Shown piece after piece: positions 32,693 through 41,652 of a DNA stretch of 64,000 bases. The DNA comes from Olsenella urininfantis (GTDB taxonomy: Bacteria > Actinomycetota > Coriobacteriia > Coriobacteriales > Atopobiaceae), in NCBI RefSeq assembly GCF_900155635.1, contig NZ_LT732540.1, positions 1,420,003 to 1,484,002 of the forward strand. The letters are read 5' to 3'. Under the pieces are notes generated by a model. The model searched no databases and was not told where the DNA came from. It worked only from the letters and a program-made list of their open reading frames with translations. Made by a program: the position numbers and the translations under genes. Position 1 is the stretch's first letter, and each line of letters begins with the position of its first letter.

Positions 32693-33250
32693 TTAGTTCT
32701 TCTTGAACGGGAAGTGGAAGGCGTCGAGCAGTGCCTTGCCCTCCTCGTTGGTGTTGGCGGTGGTGACGATGGTGATGTCCATGCCACGGGTGTGATCGAC
32801 CTTGTCGAAGTCGATCTCGGGGAAGATCAGCTGCTCCGTGATGCCCATGGAGAAGTTGCCGTGACCATCGAAGGACTTGGGGGAGATGCCGCGGAAGTCG
32901 CGGATGCGGGGGATGGCGATGGCGATCAGGCGATCGAGGAACTCCCACATGCGGTCCCCGCGAAGGGTGACCTTGGCGCCGATGGGCATGCCCTGGCGCA
33001 GGTGGAAGGTTGCGATGGACTTGCGCGCGTGGGTGACCATGGGCTGCTGACCGGTGATGGTGCGAAGGTCGGCCACGGCGCCCTCGATTGCCTTGGAATC
33101 GGTTGCGGCCTCGCCGACGCCCATGTTCACCACGATCTTCTCGATCTTGGGGATCTGGTTGACGTTGCCGTACTCGAACTTCTTCATGAGCTCGTCGCGA
33201 ACAGTGGAGCTGTAGTGCTCCTTGAGACGAGGCACGTACTTGTCTGCCAT
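32693..33250 (-). CDS. rplE: 50S ribosomal protein L5
   Basis: The 185 aa L5 binds 5S rRNA and touches P-site tRNA. It contains [40 protein letters not shown], and [20 protein letters not shown]. The start is ATG with AGGAGAGTC upstream. In this genome rplE heads the spc-side transcript, because the preceding rplX is closed by a terminator. Its 236-bp upstream region holds two tandem hairpins and a terminator-like structure. Confidence 0.96.
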   Translation of the reverse strand: MADKYVPRLKEHYSSTVRDELMKKFEYGNVNQIPKIEKIVVNMGVGEAATDSKAIEGAVADLRTITGQQPMVTHARKSIATFHLRQGMPIGAKVTLRGDRMWEFLDRLIAIAIPRIRDFRGISPKSFDGHGNFSMGITEQLIFPEIDFDKVDHTRGMDITIVTTANTNEEGKALLDAFHFPFKKN

Positions 33251-33279
33251 GTGACTCTCCTTAACTCATGGGGTTTTAA

Positions 33280-33325
33280 GCGCGGGGCCTGTCCTCGCGC
33301 CTCCTGGAGCTGGCGGTTCCAGGAG
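33280..33325 (-). promoter_or_regulatory. Tandem hairpins in the rplE leader
   Basis: GCGCGGGG/CCTCGCGC (33280-33300, one mismatch) and CTCCTGGA/TCCAGGAG (33301-33325) lie 30-75 bp before the rplE start. They could form an autoregulatory leader for the split-off spc transcript. I found no convincing -35/-10 pair for the required promoter; TACTAT at 33379-33384 (minus strand) is a lone -10-like hexamer. Confidence 0.4.
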
Positions 33326-33374
33326 CCGTGCGTCTGACTAGCTGAGACATAGCTCTCCATCTAGAGACGCAAGG

Positions 33375-33407
33375 TAAAATAGTACGCCCTTGACACCCGA
33401 AAGGGCG
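33375..33407 (-). terminator. Terminator-like hairpin after the surface-protein remnant
   Basis: On the minus strand CGCCCTT pairs with AAGGGCG (33385-33407), followed by TACTATTTTACC. It would end transcription coming through the LPXTG remnant. Confidence 0.5.
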
Positions 33408-33486
33408 CCAAGGGCTGGAATATCCACAATTACTTGCAATCTACAGACATCGGGGCACGTCCCTGGCGAGACGAGCCCCTCTGACG

Positions 33487-34242
33487 CTATCTCGCGGCCT
33501 GCCTTCTCAGAGCCAGGCCGAGGGTCGCCACGACCGATGCCCAGGCGGACCAGGTGCCGTCGTCACCCGTGCGGGGCAGAGTCCCTGCCTTGCCCCTCTC
33601 CCTCGCGAACGGGCGCTGGGGCGTGGTGGGGTCGGATGGATCTGGGTAGACGTTCGCGAACACAGCACCCACGGCATCGCCGCTCTCGCCCAGGTCGACG
33701 TCCTCAGTCGCGCCGGCGACGGTCCTTTTCATGGCACGCGTGGCCTGCAGCCTGCCTTGGCCGTCATCAGTGACGACGTAGGCCAGCGTGTAGGTGACGG
33801 CACCCGTCTGGCCGTCCCTCACGGAGAACGTCGAGACGGCTACTATCTCGGACGCCTGGTCAAAGGTCACGCCGCGCCCCTCGGAGAGCGAGGCCATGGT
33901 CTTGCCCGAGTTGACCTTGTCACCGAAGAGGTCCGTGTACTTCTTGGTGTTCCAATTGCTGTGGTCCCACTTCTTTGCCTTGATGACCGCCCCGATGTCC
34001 TTGAAGTCCTTGGTGGTGAGGCCGACGAAGTCGTTGATGTGGCACACGCCCTTCGCCGCAAGCTCGTTCGTGCCGACGGTCATGGACAGCCCCATGCTCT
34101 TGATGGAGAAGTCCGGCTGGTACTGCCCGCGCGTCTCGCTGCCCACGTCGATGGTGTACTTCCAGACCTTGACCTTGGTCCCGTCCTTTGCGTGAGGTTC
34201 GGTGACAGAAAAAGGGCGCCCCACGTTTCGCGGGGCGCCCAA
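33487..34242 (-). pseudogene. 5'-truncated LPXTG cell-wall-anchored surface (pilin-like) protein, remnant inserted in the ribosomal cluster
   Basis: The open frame encodes 251 residues ending in a sortase signal: LPRTG (222-226), a hydrophobic stretch and the basic tail RRQAAR. Residues about 140-200 (VTYTLAYVVTDDGQGRLQAT, then GAVFANVYPDP) follow the pattern of Spy0128/FctA-type isopeptide domains of pili and adhesins. There is no signal peptide. The only start codons at the 5' end (TTG 34242 and a GTG a few codons on) lie inside the rplX terminator hairpin, which is translated as the first ten or so residues. It is therefore most likely the 3' end of a larger surface-protein gene. It interrupts the otherwise universal rplX-rplE junction. 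It could still be read as a CDS if an internal start is used. Confidence 0.7.
34209..34240 (-). terminator. Strong terminator immediately after rplX
   Basis: A perfect 9-bp stem GGGCGCCCC/GGGGCGCCC (34214-34240) with a 9-nt loop is followed on the minus strand by TTTTTCTG. It ends the rplC-rplX transcript 26 bp after the rplX stop. Confidence 0.9.
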
Positions 34243-34265
34243 GGGTAACGCGCGCAGTCTGGCGA

Positions 34266-34589
34266 CTAGAGCTCGGCGCCGGACTTCTTGGAGTAGCGGA
34301 CCTTCTTGCCGTCCTCGTTGAAGCGGTAGCCAACGCGGGTGGGCTTGTCGGTCTTGGGATCGATGAGGGCCACGTTCGAGACGTCGATTGCGGCCTCCTT
34401 CTGGATGATGCCACCCTGCTGGCCCTGCTGGTTGGCACGCTGGGCCTTCTTGACCATGGCAACTCCGCGGACAACGACCTTGCCCTCCGCGGGCATGGCC
34501 TTGATGACCTCGCCGCGGGCGCCCTTGTCCTTGCCAGAGAGGACCTCTACCTGGTCACCCTTCTTGATCTTCATCTTAGGCATGCGCAC
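34266..34589 (-). CDS. rplX: 50S ribosomal protein L24
   Basis: The 107 aa L24 starts 50S assembly at the 5' end of 23S rRNA. It contains the KOW motif ([21 protein letters not shown]) and ends [12 protein letters not shown]. It follows rplN by 7 bp. A strong terminator directly after the stop makes it the last gene of the S10-type transcript here, whereas rplE normally follows at once. Confidence 0.96.
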   Translation of the reverse strand: MRMPKMKIKKGDQVEVLSGKDKGARGEVIKAMPAEGKVVVRGVAMVKKAQRANQQGQQGGIIQKEAAIDVSNVALIDPKTDKPTRVGYRFNEDGKKVRYSKKSGAEL

Positions 34590-34596
34590 TCACTCC

Positions 34597-34965
34597 CTAC
34601 AGCGTCTCGGGTGCGAGCGAGACGATCTTCATGTACTTGTGGTCGCGCAGCTCACGAGCGACGGGCCCGAAGATGCGGGTGCCCTTGGGCTCGCCATCCT
34701 TGTTGACCAGGACGCAGGCGTTCTGGTCGAACTTGATGTAGCTGCCGTCCTTGCGACGGGTCTCCTTGACGGTGCGGACGACGACGCAGCGCACGACGTC
34801 ACCCTTCTTGACGGAACCGCCCGGCGTAGCCTCCTGCACGGCGCACATGATGACGTCGGCAAGACCGGCATAACGACGCTTGGAGCCACCAAGAACCTTG
34901 ATGCACTTCACACGCTTGGCGCCGCTGTTGTCAGCGACGTTGAGCATGGTCTCCATCTGAATCAT
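34597..34965 (-). CDS. rplN: 50S ribosomal protein L14
   Basis: The 122 aa L14 forms an intersubunit bridge and lies next to L19. It has [20 protein letters not shown] and [20 protein letters not shown]. The ATG 34965 was chosen for GGAGG 7 bp upstream and the exact family length; a frame open to 34983 adds six residues. An 82-bp spacer separates it from rpsQ. Confidence 0.96.
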   Translation of the reverse strand: MIQMETMLNVADNSGAKRVKCIKVLGGSKRRYAGLADVIMCAVQEATPGGSVKKGDVVRCVVVRTVKETRRKDGSYIKFDQNACVLVNKDGEPKGTRIFGPVARELRDHKYMKIVSLAPETL

Positions 34966-35047
34966 TGCAATTCCTCCGAACACTCACCCCAGCAGAGGTG
35001 CGACCACACGAGCGTCGCACGTGCATGGGCGCGGGTTGAATAGATCG

Positions 35048-35314
35048 TTACTTGGCGCGCTCCACGATCTCCTCGACACGCCAACGCTTGGTCTTGGACA
35101 GCGGGCGGGTCTCCATGACGCGAACGGTGTCGCCAAGGCCGCACTCGTTCTTCTCGTCGTGGCAGTGGAGCTTCTTGTTGATGGTCATCATCTTGCCGTA
35201 CTTGGGGTGGTGCTTGCGGTAGGTGATCTGCACGATGATGGTCTTGTCGCCGGAGATCGAGATGACCTCACCGGTGCGGACCTTGCGTGCGTTCCTGCTT
35301 TCGGTTTCTGCCAT
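35048..35314 (-). CDS. rpsQ: 30S ribosomal protein S17
   Basis: The 88 aa S17 is a primary 16S rRNA binder with an OB fold ([40 protein letters not shown]). It starts at ATG 35314 ([11 protein letters not shown]) with AGGAG 9 bp upstream. It follows rpmC by 19 bp. Confidence 0.96.
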   Translation of the reverse strand: MAETESRNARKVRTGEVISISGDKTIIVQITYRKHHPKYGKMMTINKKLHCHDEKNECGLGDTVRVMETRPLSKTKRWRVEEIVERAK

Positions 35315-35333
35315 TTCTGAATTCTCCTGCGAT

Positions 35334-35549
35334 CTACTTCTGCGCAGCGGTCTTCTCCGCTGCGATCTGACGTGCGCGCATCTCGGTCTGGACGCGAGCG
35401 ATGTCACGCTTCACGAGCGTGACGCGGGCGGTGTTGTCCAGCTGGCTGGTGGCCATCTGGAAGCGGAGGTTGAAGAGCTCCGCACGGCCGTCCTCGAGCT
35501 TCTGGGCGAGCTCCTCGTCGGAAAGCTCACGGATGTCCTGATACTTCAT
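35334..35549 (-). CDS. rpmC: 50S ribosomal protein L29
   Basis: The 71 aa L29 lies at the tunnel exit beside L23. It has [35 protein letters not shown] and [19 protein letters not shown]. The ATG lies 1 bp after the rplP stop, so translation is coupled. Confidence 0.96.
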   Translation of the reverse strand: MKYQDIRELSDEELAQKLEDGRAELFNLRFQMATSQLDNTARVTLVKRDIARVQTEMRARQIAAEKTAAQK

Positions 35550-35550
35550 G

Positions 35551-35979
35551 TTACTTGGCCTCCCCGTCCTGCTCGGCGCGGGTGATGATCTTGGTCTTGA
35601 TGGGAAGCTTGTGCTGGGCGAGGCGCAGGGCCTCCTTGGCAACCGCCTCGTCGACGCCATCGATCTCGAACATGACGCGACCAGGCTTGACGACGGCCAC
35701 CCACTCCTCGGGGTTGCCCTTGCCGGAACCCATGCGGGTCTCGGCGGGCTTCTTGGTGATGGGCTTGTCCGGGAAGATAGTGATCCAGACCTTGCCGCCA
35801 CGCTTCATCTGGCGGGTCATGGCAATACGGGCGGCCTCGATCTGGCGGTTGGTGATCCAGTGCGCCTCGAGGGCCTGGATGCCCCAGGAGCCAAGGTGAA
35901 GCTGGGTGTTGCCCTTGGCGTGACCCTTCATGGAACCACGCTGGACCTTGCGGTGAAGGACGCGCTTAGGTGCGAGCAT
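35551..35979 (-). CDS. rplP: 50S ribosomal protein L16
   Basis: The 142 aa L16 supports A-site tRNA and the peptidyl-transferase centre. It begins [20 protein letters not shown], contains [20 protein letters not shown] and [20 protein letters not shown]. Its ATG overlaps the rpsC stop (TAATG). The family's conserved arginine loop is intact. Confidence 0.96.
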   Translation of the reverse strand: MLAPKRVLHRKVQRGSMKGHAKGNTQLHLGSWGIQALEAHWITNRQIEAARIAMTRQMKRGGKVWITIFPDKPITKKPAETRMGSGKGNPEEWVAVVKPGRVMFEIDGVDEAVAKEALRLAQHKLPIKTKIITRAEQDGEAK

Positions 35980-36692
35980 TAGCGGCCCCTCCTCTCGTTA
36001 CGACCACGGCGGGGACGGCTCGAGCCCTCGAGCTCGGGGTGCAGCGCGGGCTGGCCGGGAAGCTGCTCGCCGAGGTAAATCCAAACCTTGATGCCGCAGG
36101 CACCCATGGTGGTGCGGGCGGTTGCCTGGCCGAAGCCGATCTTGGCGCGCAGGGTGTGCAGGGGCACGCGACCCTCGCGATACCACTCGCGACGGCCCAT
36201 CTCGGCGCCGTTGAGACGACCGGAGCACTGGATGCGGATGCCCTGTGCGCCGGCCTTGCGAGCGGACTGGACGGCCTTGCGCATGGCACGGCGGAAGGCG
36301 ATGCGCCCCTCGAGCTGCTCGGCGATGGACTGGGCAACCAGCGCGGCGTCGAGCTCGGGACGCTTTATCTCGATGACGTCGACACTGATCTGGCCCTTGT
36401 CGACGCCCGCGATCTTCTCGAGGTCGGCACGCAGGGCATCGATCTCGGCGCCCTTCTTGCCGATGACGATGCCGGGACGGGCGCTGTAGATGGCAACCTT
36501 CACCTTGTCGCCGGCACGCTCGATCTCCACGCGGGAGAGAGCGGCGGAAGCGAGGCGCTTCTCGAGGAACTTGCGAATCTCGAGGTCGTTGCCGAGGTTC
36601 TTGGCATAGTCCTTCTTATCGGCGTACCAACGGGAACGCCAGTCCTCGGTGATGCCGAGACGGAAGCCGGTAGGCTGAACTTTCTGACCCAT
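35979..36692 (-). CDS. rpsC: 30S ribosomal protein S3
   Basis: The 237 aa S3 is part of the mRNA-entry helicase. It starts [20 protein letters not shown], has a KH domain ([20 protein letters not shown]) and the C-terminal [20 protein letters not shown] region. A basic tail ([11 protein letters not shown]) closes it. It lies 7 bp after rplV and shares one base with rplP. Confidence 0.96.
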   Translation of the reverse strand: MGQKVQPTGFRLGITEDWRSRWYADKKDYAKNLGNDLEIRKFLEKRLASAALSRVEIERAGDKVKVAIYSARPGIVIGKKGAEIDALRADLEKIAGVDKGQISVDVIEIKRPELDAALVAQSIAEQLEGRIAFRRAMRKAVQSARKAGAQGIRIQCSGRLNGAEMGRREWYREGRVPLHTLRAKIGFGQATARTTMGACGIKVWIYLGEQLPGQPALHPELEGSSRPRRGRNERRGR

Positions 36693-36699
36693 GTTCTCC

Positions 36700-37059
36700 C
36701 TACGCCTCCTTTCCAGGTGCGACGACGATGGTGATGTGGCTCGTGCGCTTGTTGATGCGCGAGGCAGAGCCCTTGGCGCGAGGACGGATGCGCTTCAGCG
36801 TGGGACCCTCGTCGACGTAGGCATACTTGACCACAAGGTTGTTGGCGCGAAGGCCGTTGTTGTTCTCGGCATTGGCCACGGCGGAGCGCAGGACCTTTGC
36901 CACGGGCTCGGAGGCCGCGCGGGTGGAGAACTGAAGCAGCTCGAGAGCCTTCTCGACGCGCTTGTTGCGAATCTGGTCCACGACCATGCGGACCTTGCGA
37001 GGAGCCATGCGCACGTACTTGGCGGTGGCGGAAACCTCGTTGTTTGCGTTGACAGCCAT
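36700..37059 (-). CDS. rplV: 50S ribosomal protein L22
   Basis: The 119 aa L22 lines the exit tunnel; its beta-hairpin ([20 protein letters not shown]) forms part of the macrolide-sensitive constriction. [20 protein letters not shown] is the conserved RNA-binding part. It follows rpsS by 15 bp. Confidence 0.96.
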   Translation of the reverse strand: MAVNANNEVSATAKYVRMAPRKVRMVVDQIRNKRVEKALELLQFSTRAASEPVAKVLRSAVANAENNNGLRANNLVVKYAYVDEGPTLKRIRPRAKGSASRINKRTSHITIVVAPGKEA

Positions 37060-37074
37060 TATTCACGTACCCCC

Positions 37075-37335
37075 TTACTTTGCCTTGTGACCGCGGAAGG
37101 TACGAGTCTGGGAGAACTCGCCCAGCTTGTGCCCGACCATGGACTCGGTGACGTACACGGGGACGTGCTTGCGGCCGTCGTGGACGGCGATCGTGTGTCC
37201 GACCATCTCGGGGAAGATGGTGGAGGAGCGCGACCAGGTCTTGATGACCTCCTTCTTGCCAGCCTCGTTCATTGCGGCAACACGCGCGAGGAGGCGAGTC
37301 TCCACAAACGGGCCCTTCTTGAGACTTCTGCTCAT
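37075..37335 (-). CDS. rpsS: 30S ribosomal protein S19
   Basis: The 86 aa S19 sits in the 30S head with S13. It has [40 protein letters not shown] and [18 protein letters not shown] 30-bp gap follows rplB. The start is ATG. Confidence 0.96.
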   Translation of the reverse strand: MSRSLKKGPFVETRLLARVAAMNEAGKKEVIKTWSRSSTIFPEMVGHTIAVHDGRKHVPVYVTESMVGHKLGEFSQTRTFRGHKAK

Positions 37336-37365
37336 TCTTAGGATCTCCTATTACTCGTGTTCCGG

Positions 37366-38202
<837 letters not shown>

Positions 38203-38229
38203 TACTTCTTTCCCTTTCTTCCGTTGGCC

Positions 38230-38331
38230 GTCACGTGCAGGGATTGACGTGACGACACCGGATTACCACGGTACCGCGCGTATCCATCACGCGCGGCATG
38301 CATGCCCGCACCCCCCTTGGGAGGCACGGGC
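38230..38331 (-). other. Three tandem hairpins in the rplB-rplW spacer
   Basis: The stems are GTCACGT/ACGTGAC (38230-38253), CCGCGCGT/ACGCGCGG (38274-38296) and GCCCG/CGGGC with inner pairing (38304-38331). None has a T-run. The cluster could act in mRNA processing or r-protein feedback. Confidence 0.5.
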
Positions 38332-38338
38332 GAGTTGC

Positions 38339-38644
38339 CTACTCCTCGACAGCGACCTGCTGGTTGGAGAAAACCTCGATCTGCTCACCATCGGCGATGG
38401 TGACAATGGCCTTCTTCCAAGTGCGGGTCTTGCCGGTGACGTAACGCACGCGCTTGTTCTTGGGCTTGACCCAAAGGGTGTTGACCTTGAGCACGTGAAC
38501 GTTGAAGAGCTTCTCGACGGCAGCGGCGATCTCCTCCTTGGCGGCCTGACGGGCAACCTCGAAGGTGTACTTGTTCTGCGCCATCTGATCAAAGGAACGC
38601 TCGGAGACGACCGGGCGGATGATGACCTCGTAAGCGGAGTTCAT
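38339..38644 (-). CDS. rplW: 50S ribosomal protein L23
   Basis: The 101 aa L23 forms the docking site for trigger factor and SRP at the tunnel exit. It has IIRPVVSERSFDQMAQNKYT, VNTLWVKPKNKRVRYVTGKT. Its first base is the last base of rplD, so the two are coupled. Confidence 0.96.
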   Translation of the reverse strand: MNSAYEVIIRPVVSERSFDQMAQNKYTFEVARQAAKEEIAAAVEKLFNVHVLKVNTLWVKPKNKRVRYVTGKTRTWKKAIVTIADGEQIEVFSNQQVAVEE

Positions 38645-39270
38645 TATGCGAGCACCTCCTCGAGCTGCTTGGCGATGGCGAGCGGCATGACGAGGACGCC
38701 ATTGTCGATCAGGTTGCGGGTGTTGGCCTCGGAGACAGCGATGATGCTGACCTTGGGGAGGTTCCTGAAGGAGAGGTAGGTGACGACGTCATCATCGGAG
38801 ACGACGAGGGTCACGCGCTTGTCCTGGATACCCAGGGCGCTCAGGACGGCCTGGGCCTGCTTGGTGGAGGGAGCCTCGAAGGTGAGCTGGTCGAGCAGGA
38901 TGAGCTCGGCGTCAGCGAGCTTGCCGGAGAGGACGGACCTCATGGCGAGCTTCTTCTCCTTGTTGTTGGCACGCTTGGCGTGGGAGCGGGGGGTGGGCCC
39001 GAAGACAACGCCGCCACCAGTCCAGTGAGGCGCACGAATGGTGCCCTGGCGAGCGCGGCCGGTGCCCTTCTGACGGAAGGGCTTCACGCCACCGCCGGAG
39101 ACGGCAGAGCGGTTCTTGGTGGAATGGGTGCCCTGGCGCAGGGACGCCTCGTATGCGACGACGACCTGGTGCACCACGGGGATGTTCGGCTCAATGCCGA
39201 AGACGCTGTCGGAAAGCTCGACCGTCTCGGTCGCCTTCCCCTCAACGTTCTTAACTTCGATCTTGGACAT
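38644..39270 (-). CDS. rplD: 50S ribosomal protein L4
   Basis: The 208 aa L4 extends a loop into the tunnel; in E. coli it also represses the S10 operon. It has GTHSTKNRSAVSGGGVKPFR and QKGTGRARQGTIRAPHWTGG in that loop. It lies 44 bp after rplC and overlaps rplW by one base. Confidence 0.96.
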   Translation of the reverse strand: MSKIEVKNVEGKATETVELSDSVFGIEPNIPVVHQVVVAYEASLRQGTHSTKNRSAVSGGGVKPFRQKGTGRARQGTIRAPHWTGGGVVFGPTPRSHAKRANNKEKKLAMRSVLSGKLADAELILLDQLTFEAPSTKQAQAVLSALGIQDKRVTLVVSDDDVVTYLSFRNLPKVSIIAVSEANTRNLIDNGVLVMPLAIAKQLEEVLA

Positions 39271-39314
39271 CGTGTCCTCCTTGGTAGCCTTAGGGTTTCT
39301 CTACGTGCGGGCCC

Positions 39315-39935
39315 TTAGGCCATGCGGATCGAGACGAGAGCGTTCTTGCCGCCGGGGACCGCGCCCTTGATGAGCATGAGGTTCTGCTCGGTGTCGACGC
39401 GGACAAGCTTGAGGTTCTTGACGGTAACGCGCTCGGCGCCCATGTGGCCAGCCATGTGCAGGCCCTTGCGGACGCGCGCCGGATAGGCGCACTGGCCGAT
39501 GGAGCCCGGGCGGCGCTGGTTGCGGGAGCCGTGGGTCATGGGACCGCGGGAGAAGTTCCAGCGCTTGACGGTGCCCTGGAAGCCCTTACCCTTGGAGGTG
39601 CCGGTCACATCAACGGACTTGACCTCGGCGAAGTCGGCAACGGTGACCTGGTCGCCACAGCTGTGCTCCTCGCCGTTCTCGACGCGCACCTCGCGAAGGT
39701 AGCGCATGGGCTCGACGCCATGAGCGTCGAAGTGGCCCTTGAGCGGCTTGTTGATGCGGTTGGCCTTGACGTCTCCGAAGCCGATCTGGACGGCGTCATA
39801 GCCGTCGGACGACTTCGTCTTCACCTGCGAGACGGTGCAGGGGCCGGCCTGGACGACGGTGACGGGGACGACGTTGTCGTTCTCGTCCCACACCTGCGTC
39901 ATCCCGATCTTGCGGCCAAGAATCGTGCTGACCAT
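39315..39935 (-). CDS. rplC: 50S ribosomal protein L3
   Basis: The 206 aa L3 is an early 23S rRNA binder whose loop reaches the peptidyl-transferase centre. It has MVSTILGRKIGMTQVWDEND, GFQGTVKRWNFSRGPMTHGS and PGSIGQCAYPARVRKGLHMA. Here it is the first gene of its transcript because rpsJ is terminated and separated by 1.7 kb. A promoter match lies at 40060-40088. Confidence 0.96.
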   Translation of the reverse strand: MVSTILGRKIGMTQVWDENDNVVPVTVVQAGPCTVSQVKTKSSDGYDAVQIGFGDVKANRINKPLKGHFDAHGVEPMRYLREVRVENGEEHSCGDQVTVADFAEVKSVDVTGTSKGKGFQGTVKRWNFSRGPMTHGSRNQRRPGSIGQCAYPARVRKGLHMAGHMGAERVTVKNLKLVRVDTEQNLMLIKGAVPGGKNALVSIRMA

Positions 39936-40059
39936 GCTCTTTCCTTACCCTCGGTGGTCATGGGACCTAGACGGGCGACCCATCGCCCCTCCCCAGCGGA
40001 CCACATCCGACTGTTGCTGCCTGAAGGCATAGCTCTCCCCTCATTAATGCAGCTTGTCT

Positions 40060-40088
40060 ACATTACAACTTCAAGGACGCATTCACAA
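40060..40088 (-). promoter_or_regulatory. Candidate promoter of the rplC-rplX operon
   Basis: The -35 TTGTGA (40083-40088) and -10 TAATGT (40060-40065) have a 17-bp spacer on the minus strand, about 125 bp before rplC. The 541-bp gap 39936-40476 otherwise holds an AT-richer stretch and the GCACGATAGTC repeats. Confidence 0.55.
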
Positions 40089-40189
40089 TCTTTTCGCAGA
40101 ATTTTCGATGTACTCTAGCTGCGCTTTGTTTTTCCACTGTGCCGGGCGTTTCCTCTGTTGCGACAACACGGCGCGCTCGCTTCTGCTTT

Positions 40190-40274
40190 GCACGATAGTC
40201 TTCCTGTTTTGCTCATGAGCGCACGATAGTCGTCCCAATTTTGAGATTTCGAGGAGCTCATTCGACTATCGTGC
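40190..40274. repeat. GCACGATAGTC repeat unit A (plus an extra half-site)
   Basis: A 54-bp unit: GCACGATAGTC (40221-40231), 32 bp, then GACTATCGTGC (40264-40274), both arms extended by one C/G pair. A third half-site GCACGATAGTC lies at 40190-40200 in the same orientation as the left arm. The 32-bp core contains AATTTTGAGATTTCG. It is matched by unit B at 41498-41551 in opposite orientation. Confidence 0.85.
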
Positions 40275-40476
40275 AGGCGGCATGCCCCCCTGGGGACAAG
40301 CGTGGTCCCTATCTCAGAGCGCTCGCTCCGGGACGCGCGAGCAACGCCTGAAAATCCGTTAAAGTCCTGCTCGTTTGCTGCAAGCTTGAGCAAAAAATGC
40401 ATTTCTTTCTCGGCAGCGCATCGTCTCCTTGAGCCTATGAATGGAGTGACAAACGCTTCGACGAGACGGGGATTCG

Positions 40477-41481
40477 ATGAGGTTCGTCTGCAGCCACGAA
40501 GACGCCCTGTGGTACTGGTATCGGATAGGTCCGGAACGGCTTCGTCGTTCCAAGCGAGTGCTCAACCCCAGCCTAGATGACACGACCCTCTCCCTGAGGC
40601 GTCTGTCGAGCCTGGACCTTGCCGGCGTGGGCGTGGAGAAGTGCCCGCGGGCGGTCCTGGGACAAAACGCCTCTTCTCCCCCTGAGCTGCGGTGCATAGT
40701 CAAGCCCAGCCTCGGCGGCAGAGCCCCTGCCGGCATCCGCTCCGCACGCTGGTACGACAGGCTCCCCGAAGGGTCGCTGTTCCATATTGGATCGGGCGCA
40801 TACGTCTGCTCGCCAGAGTTTGCCCTCCTCCAGCTATCGTATGAGCTGGGGGAGGTTGACCTAATACGCTTGTGCTGCCATCTCTTCTCGGAGTACTTCG
40901 TAGACATGAGCTCGGGCCAGCTCGTCTCAAGGGAGGCAATCTGCAGCCGCAAAACCATGGAGGGATTCCTTGGTCTCTGCGAGTTCCGCCGCGGACGCCC
41001 CTCTCTCGCCCGCGCCATGACCCATGGCGTTGAAAGGGCGGCATCCCCAAGGGAAATTGAGCTCTACCTTCTGACGAGTCTCCCGCCGCGGCTGGGCGGA
41101 TATGGGCTCTCGGGCTGCAGCCTCAACCCCGAACGCCTCATTTCTCAGCAGGACAGTGCGATTCTGGACAGGCCTGACAGGAAGTGCGTGCGCATGGACC
41201 TGCTCTGGGAGCGGCGCCGAGTCGCCCTAGAATACCAGGGAGCCCATCATGCCAAGCACCTCTCGGAGGATCGCGGGCGCATCAACATGCTCTCTTCCAT
41301 GGGCTACACCATCCTGCAGGTAGACAACGAGCAGATGCGCAGCGCCAGGAGATTCGACGCCCTGATGGAGCAGCTGGCGAAGAGCTTGCGCAGGAGGCTC
41401 CCTTCGCACGATCAAGAGTGGCTCCGGAAGAACTCGGCCCTGCGAGAGAGGCTGTTGGGCCCTGGCAGAATGCGCCTTTGA
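40477..41481 (+). CDS. DUF559-like endonuclease-fold protein inserted between rpsJ and rplC
   Basis: A 334 aa protein on the strand opposite to all its neighbours. The C-terminal third resembles DUF559/Vsr-like PD-(D/E)xK proteins: D241 (VRMDLLW), E252 and Q254 (VALEYQGAHH), then DRGRINMLSSMGYTILQVDN with the typical R and GY/GW positions. Q254 replaces the more common D of EYDG. Upstream, GSLFHIGSGAYVCSPEFALL and the segment to about residue 145 resemble the AbiEi-like/helix-turn-helix parts that precede DUF559 in actinobacterial proteins, and SPRE.ELYLLTSLPPRLGGYG marks the domain entry. The start is ATG with GGGGA upstream. It is flanked on both sides by GCACGATAGTC palindromic repeats. 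Nuclease activity, repeat-linked mobility or a defence/toxin role are all possible; none is shown. Confidence 0.78.
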   Translation: MRFVCSHEDALWYWYRIGPERLRRSKRVLNPSLDDTTLSLRRLSSLDLAGVGVEKCPRAVLGQNASSPPELRCIVKPSLGGRAPAGIRSARWYDRLPEGSLFHIGSGAYVCSPEFALLQLSYELGEVDLIRLCCHLFSEYFVDMSSGQLVSREAICSRKTMEGFLGLCEFRRGRPSLARAMTHGVERAASPREIELYLLTSLPPRLGGYGLSGCSLNPERLISQQDSAILDRPDRKCVRMDLLWERRRVALEYQGAHHAKHLSEDRGRINMLSSMGYTILQVDNEQMRSARRFDALMEQLAKSLRRRLPSHDQEWLRKNSALRERLLGPGRMRL

Positions 41482-41497
41482 CAGGTGGGCAGCGTTT

Positions 41498-41551
41498 GCA
41501 CGATAGTCAGCCGCCTTCTGCGAAATTGGCAATTTCACGCGACTATCGTGC
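41498..41551. repeat. GCACGATAGTC repeat unit B (inverted relative to unit A)
   Basis: GCACGATAGTC (41498-41508), 32 bp, GACTATCGTGC (41541-41551). The spacing is identical to unit A. The reverse complement of its core has AAATTGCCAATTTCG where unit A has AATTTTGAGATTTCG at the same offset, so unit B lies in opposite orientation. An inner GAAATT/AATTTC hairpin sits at 41522-41536. Confidence 0.85.
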
Positions 41552-41598
41552 AGCCAAGGCGGGGCGACCTGCAGGAGCAGGCAATCAGGGCGGAGACA

Positions 41599-41631
41599 GA
41601 AAAGGGGACCCGGCGCTATGGCCGGGTCCCC
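41599..41631 (-). terminator. Terminator after rpsJ
   Basis: A perfect 11-bp stem GGGGACCCGGC/GCCGGGTCCCC (41604-41631) is followed on the minus strand by TTTTC. It closes the rpsL-rpsG-fusA-rpsJ transcript and separates rpsJ from the rest of the S10 genes. Confidence 0.92.
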
Positions 41632-41652
41632 TGAAGAGCGTGAGATAAAAGC

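Noticed and set aside
32635..32787. Longer N-terminus for S14
   Set aside because: The upstream residues are a shadow of rplE in another frame. GTG 32634 has a strong AAGGAGG and gives the exact 61-residue short S14.
33390..33395. TTGACA on the plus strand as a promoter
   Set aside because: No -10 hexamer lies 16-19 bp downstream and no plus-strand gene follows; the bases belong to a hairpin loop.
34242..34266. Calling the LPXTG frame an intact secreted protein
   Set aside because: The only start codons lie in the terminator stem, and no signal peptide can be found in frame up to the rplX stop.
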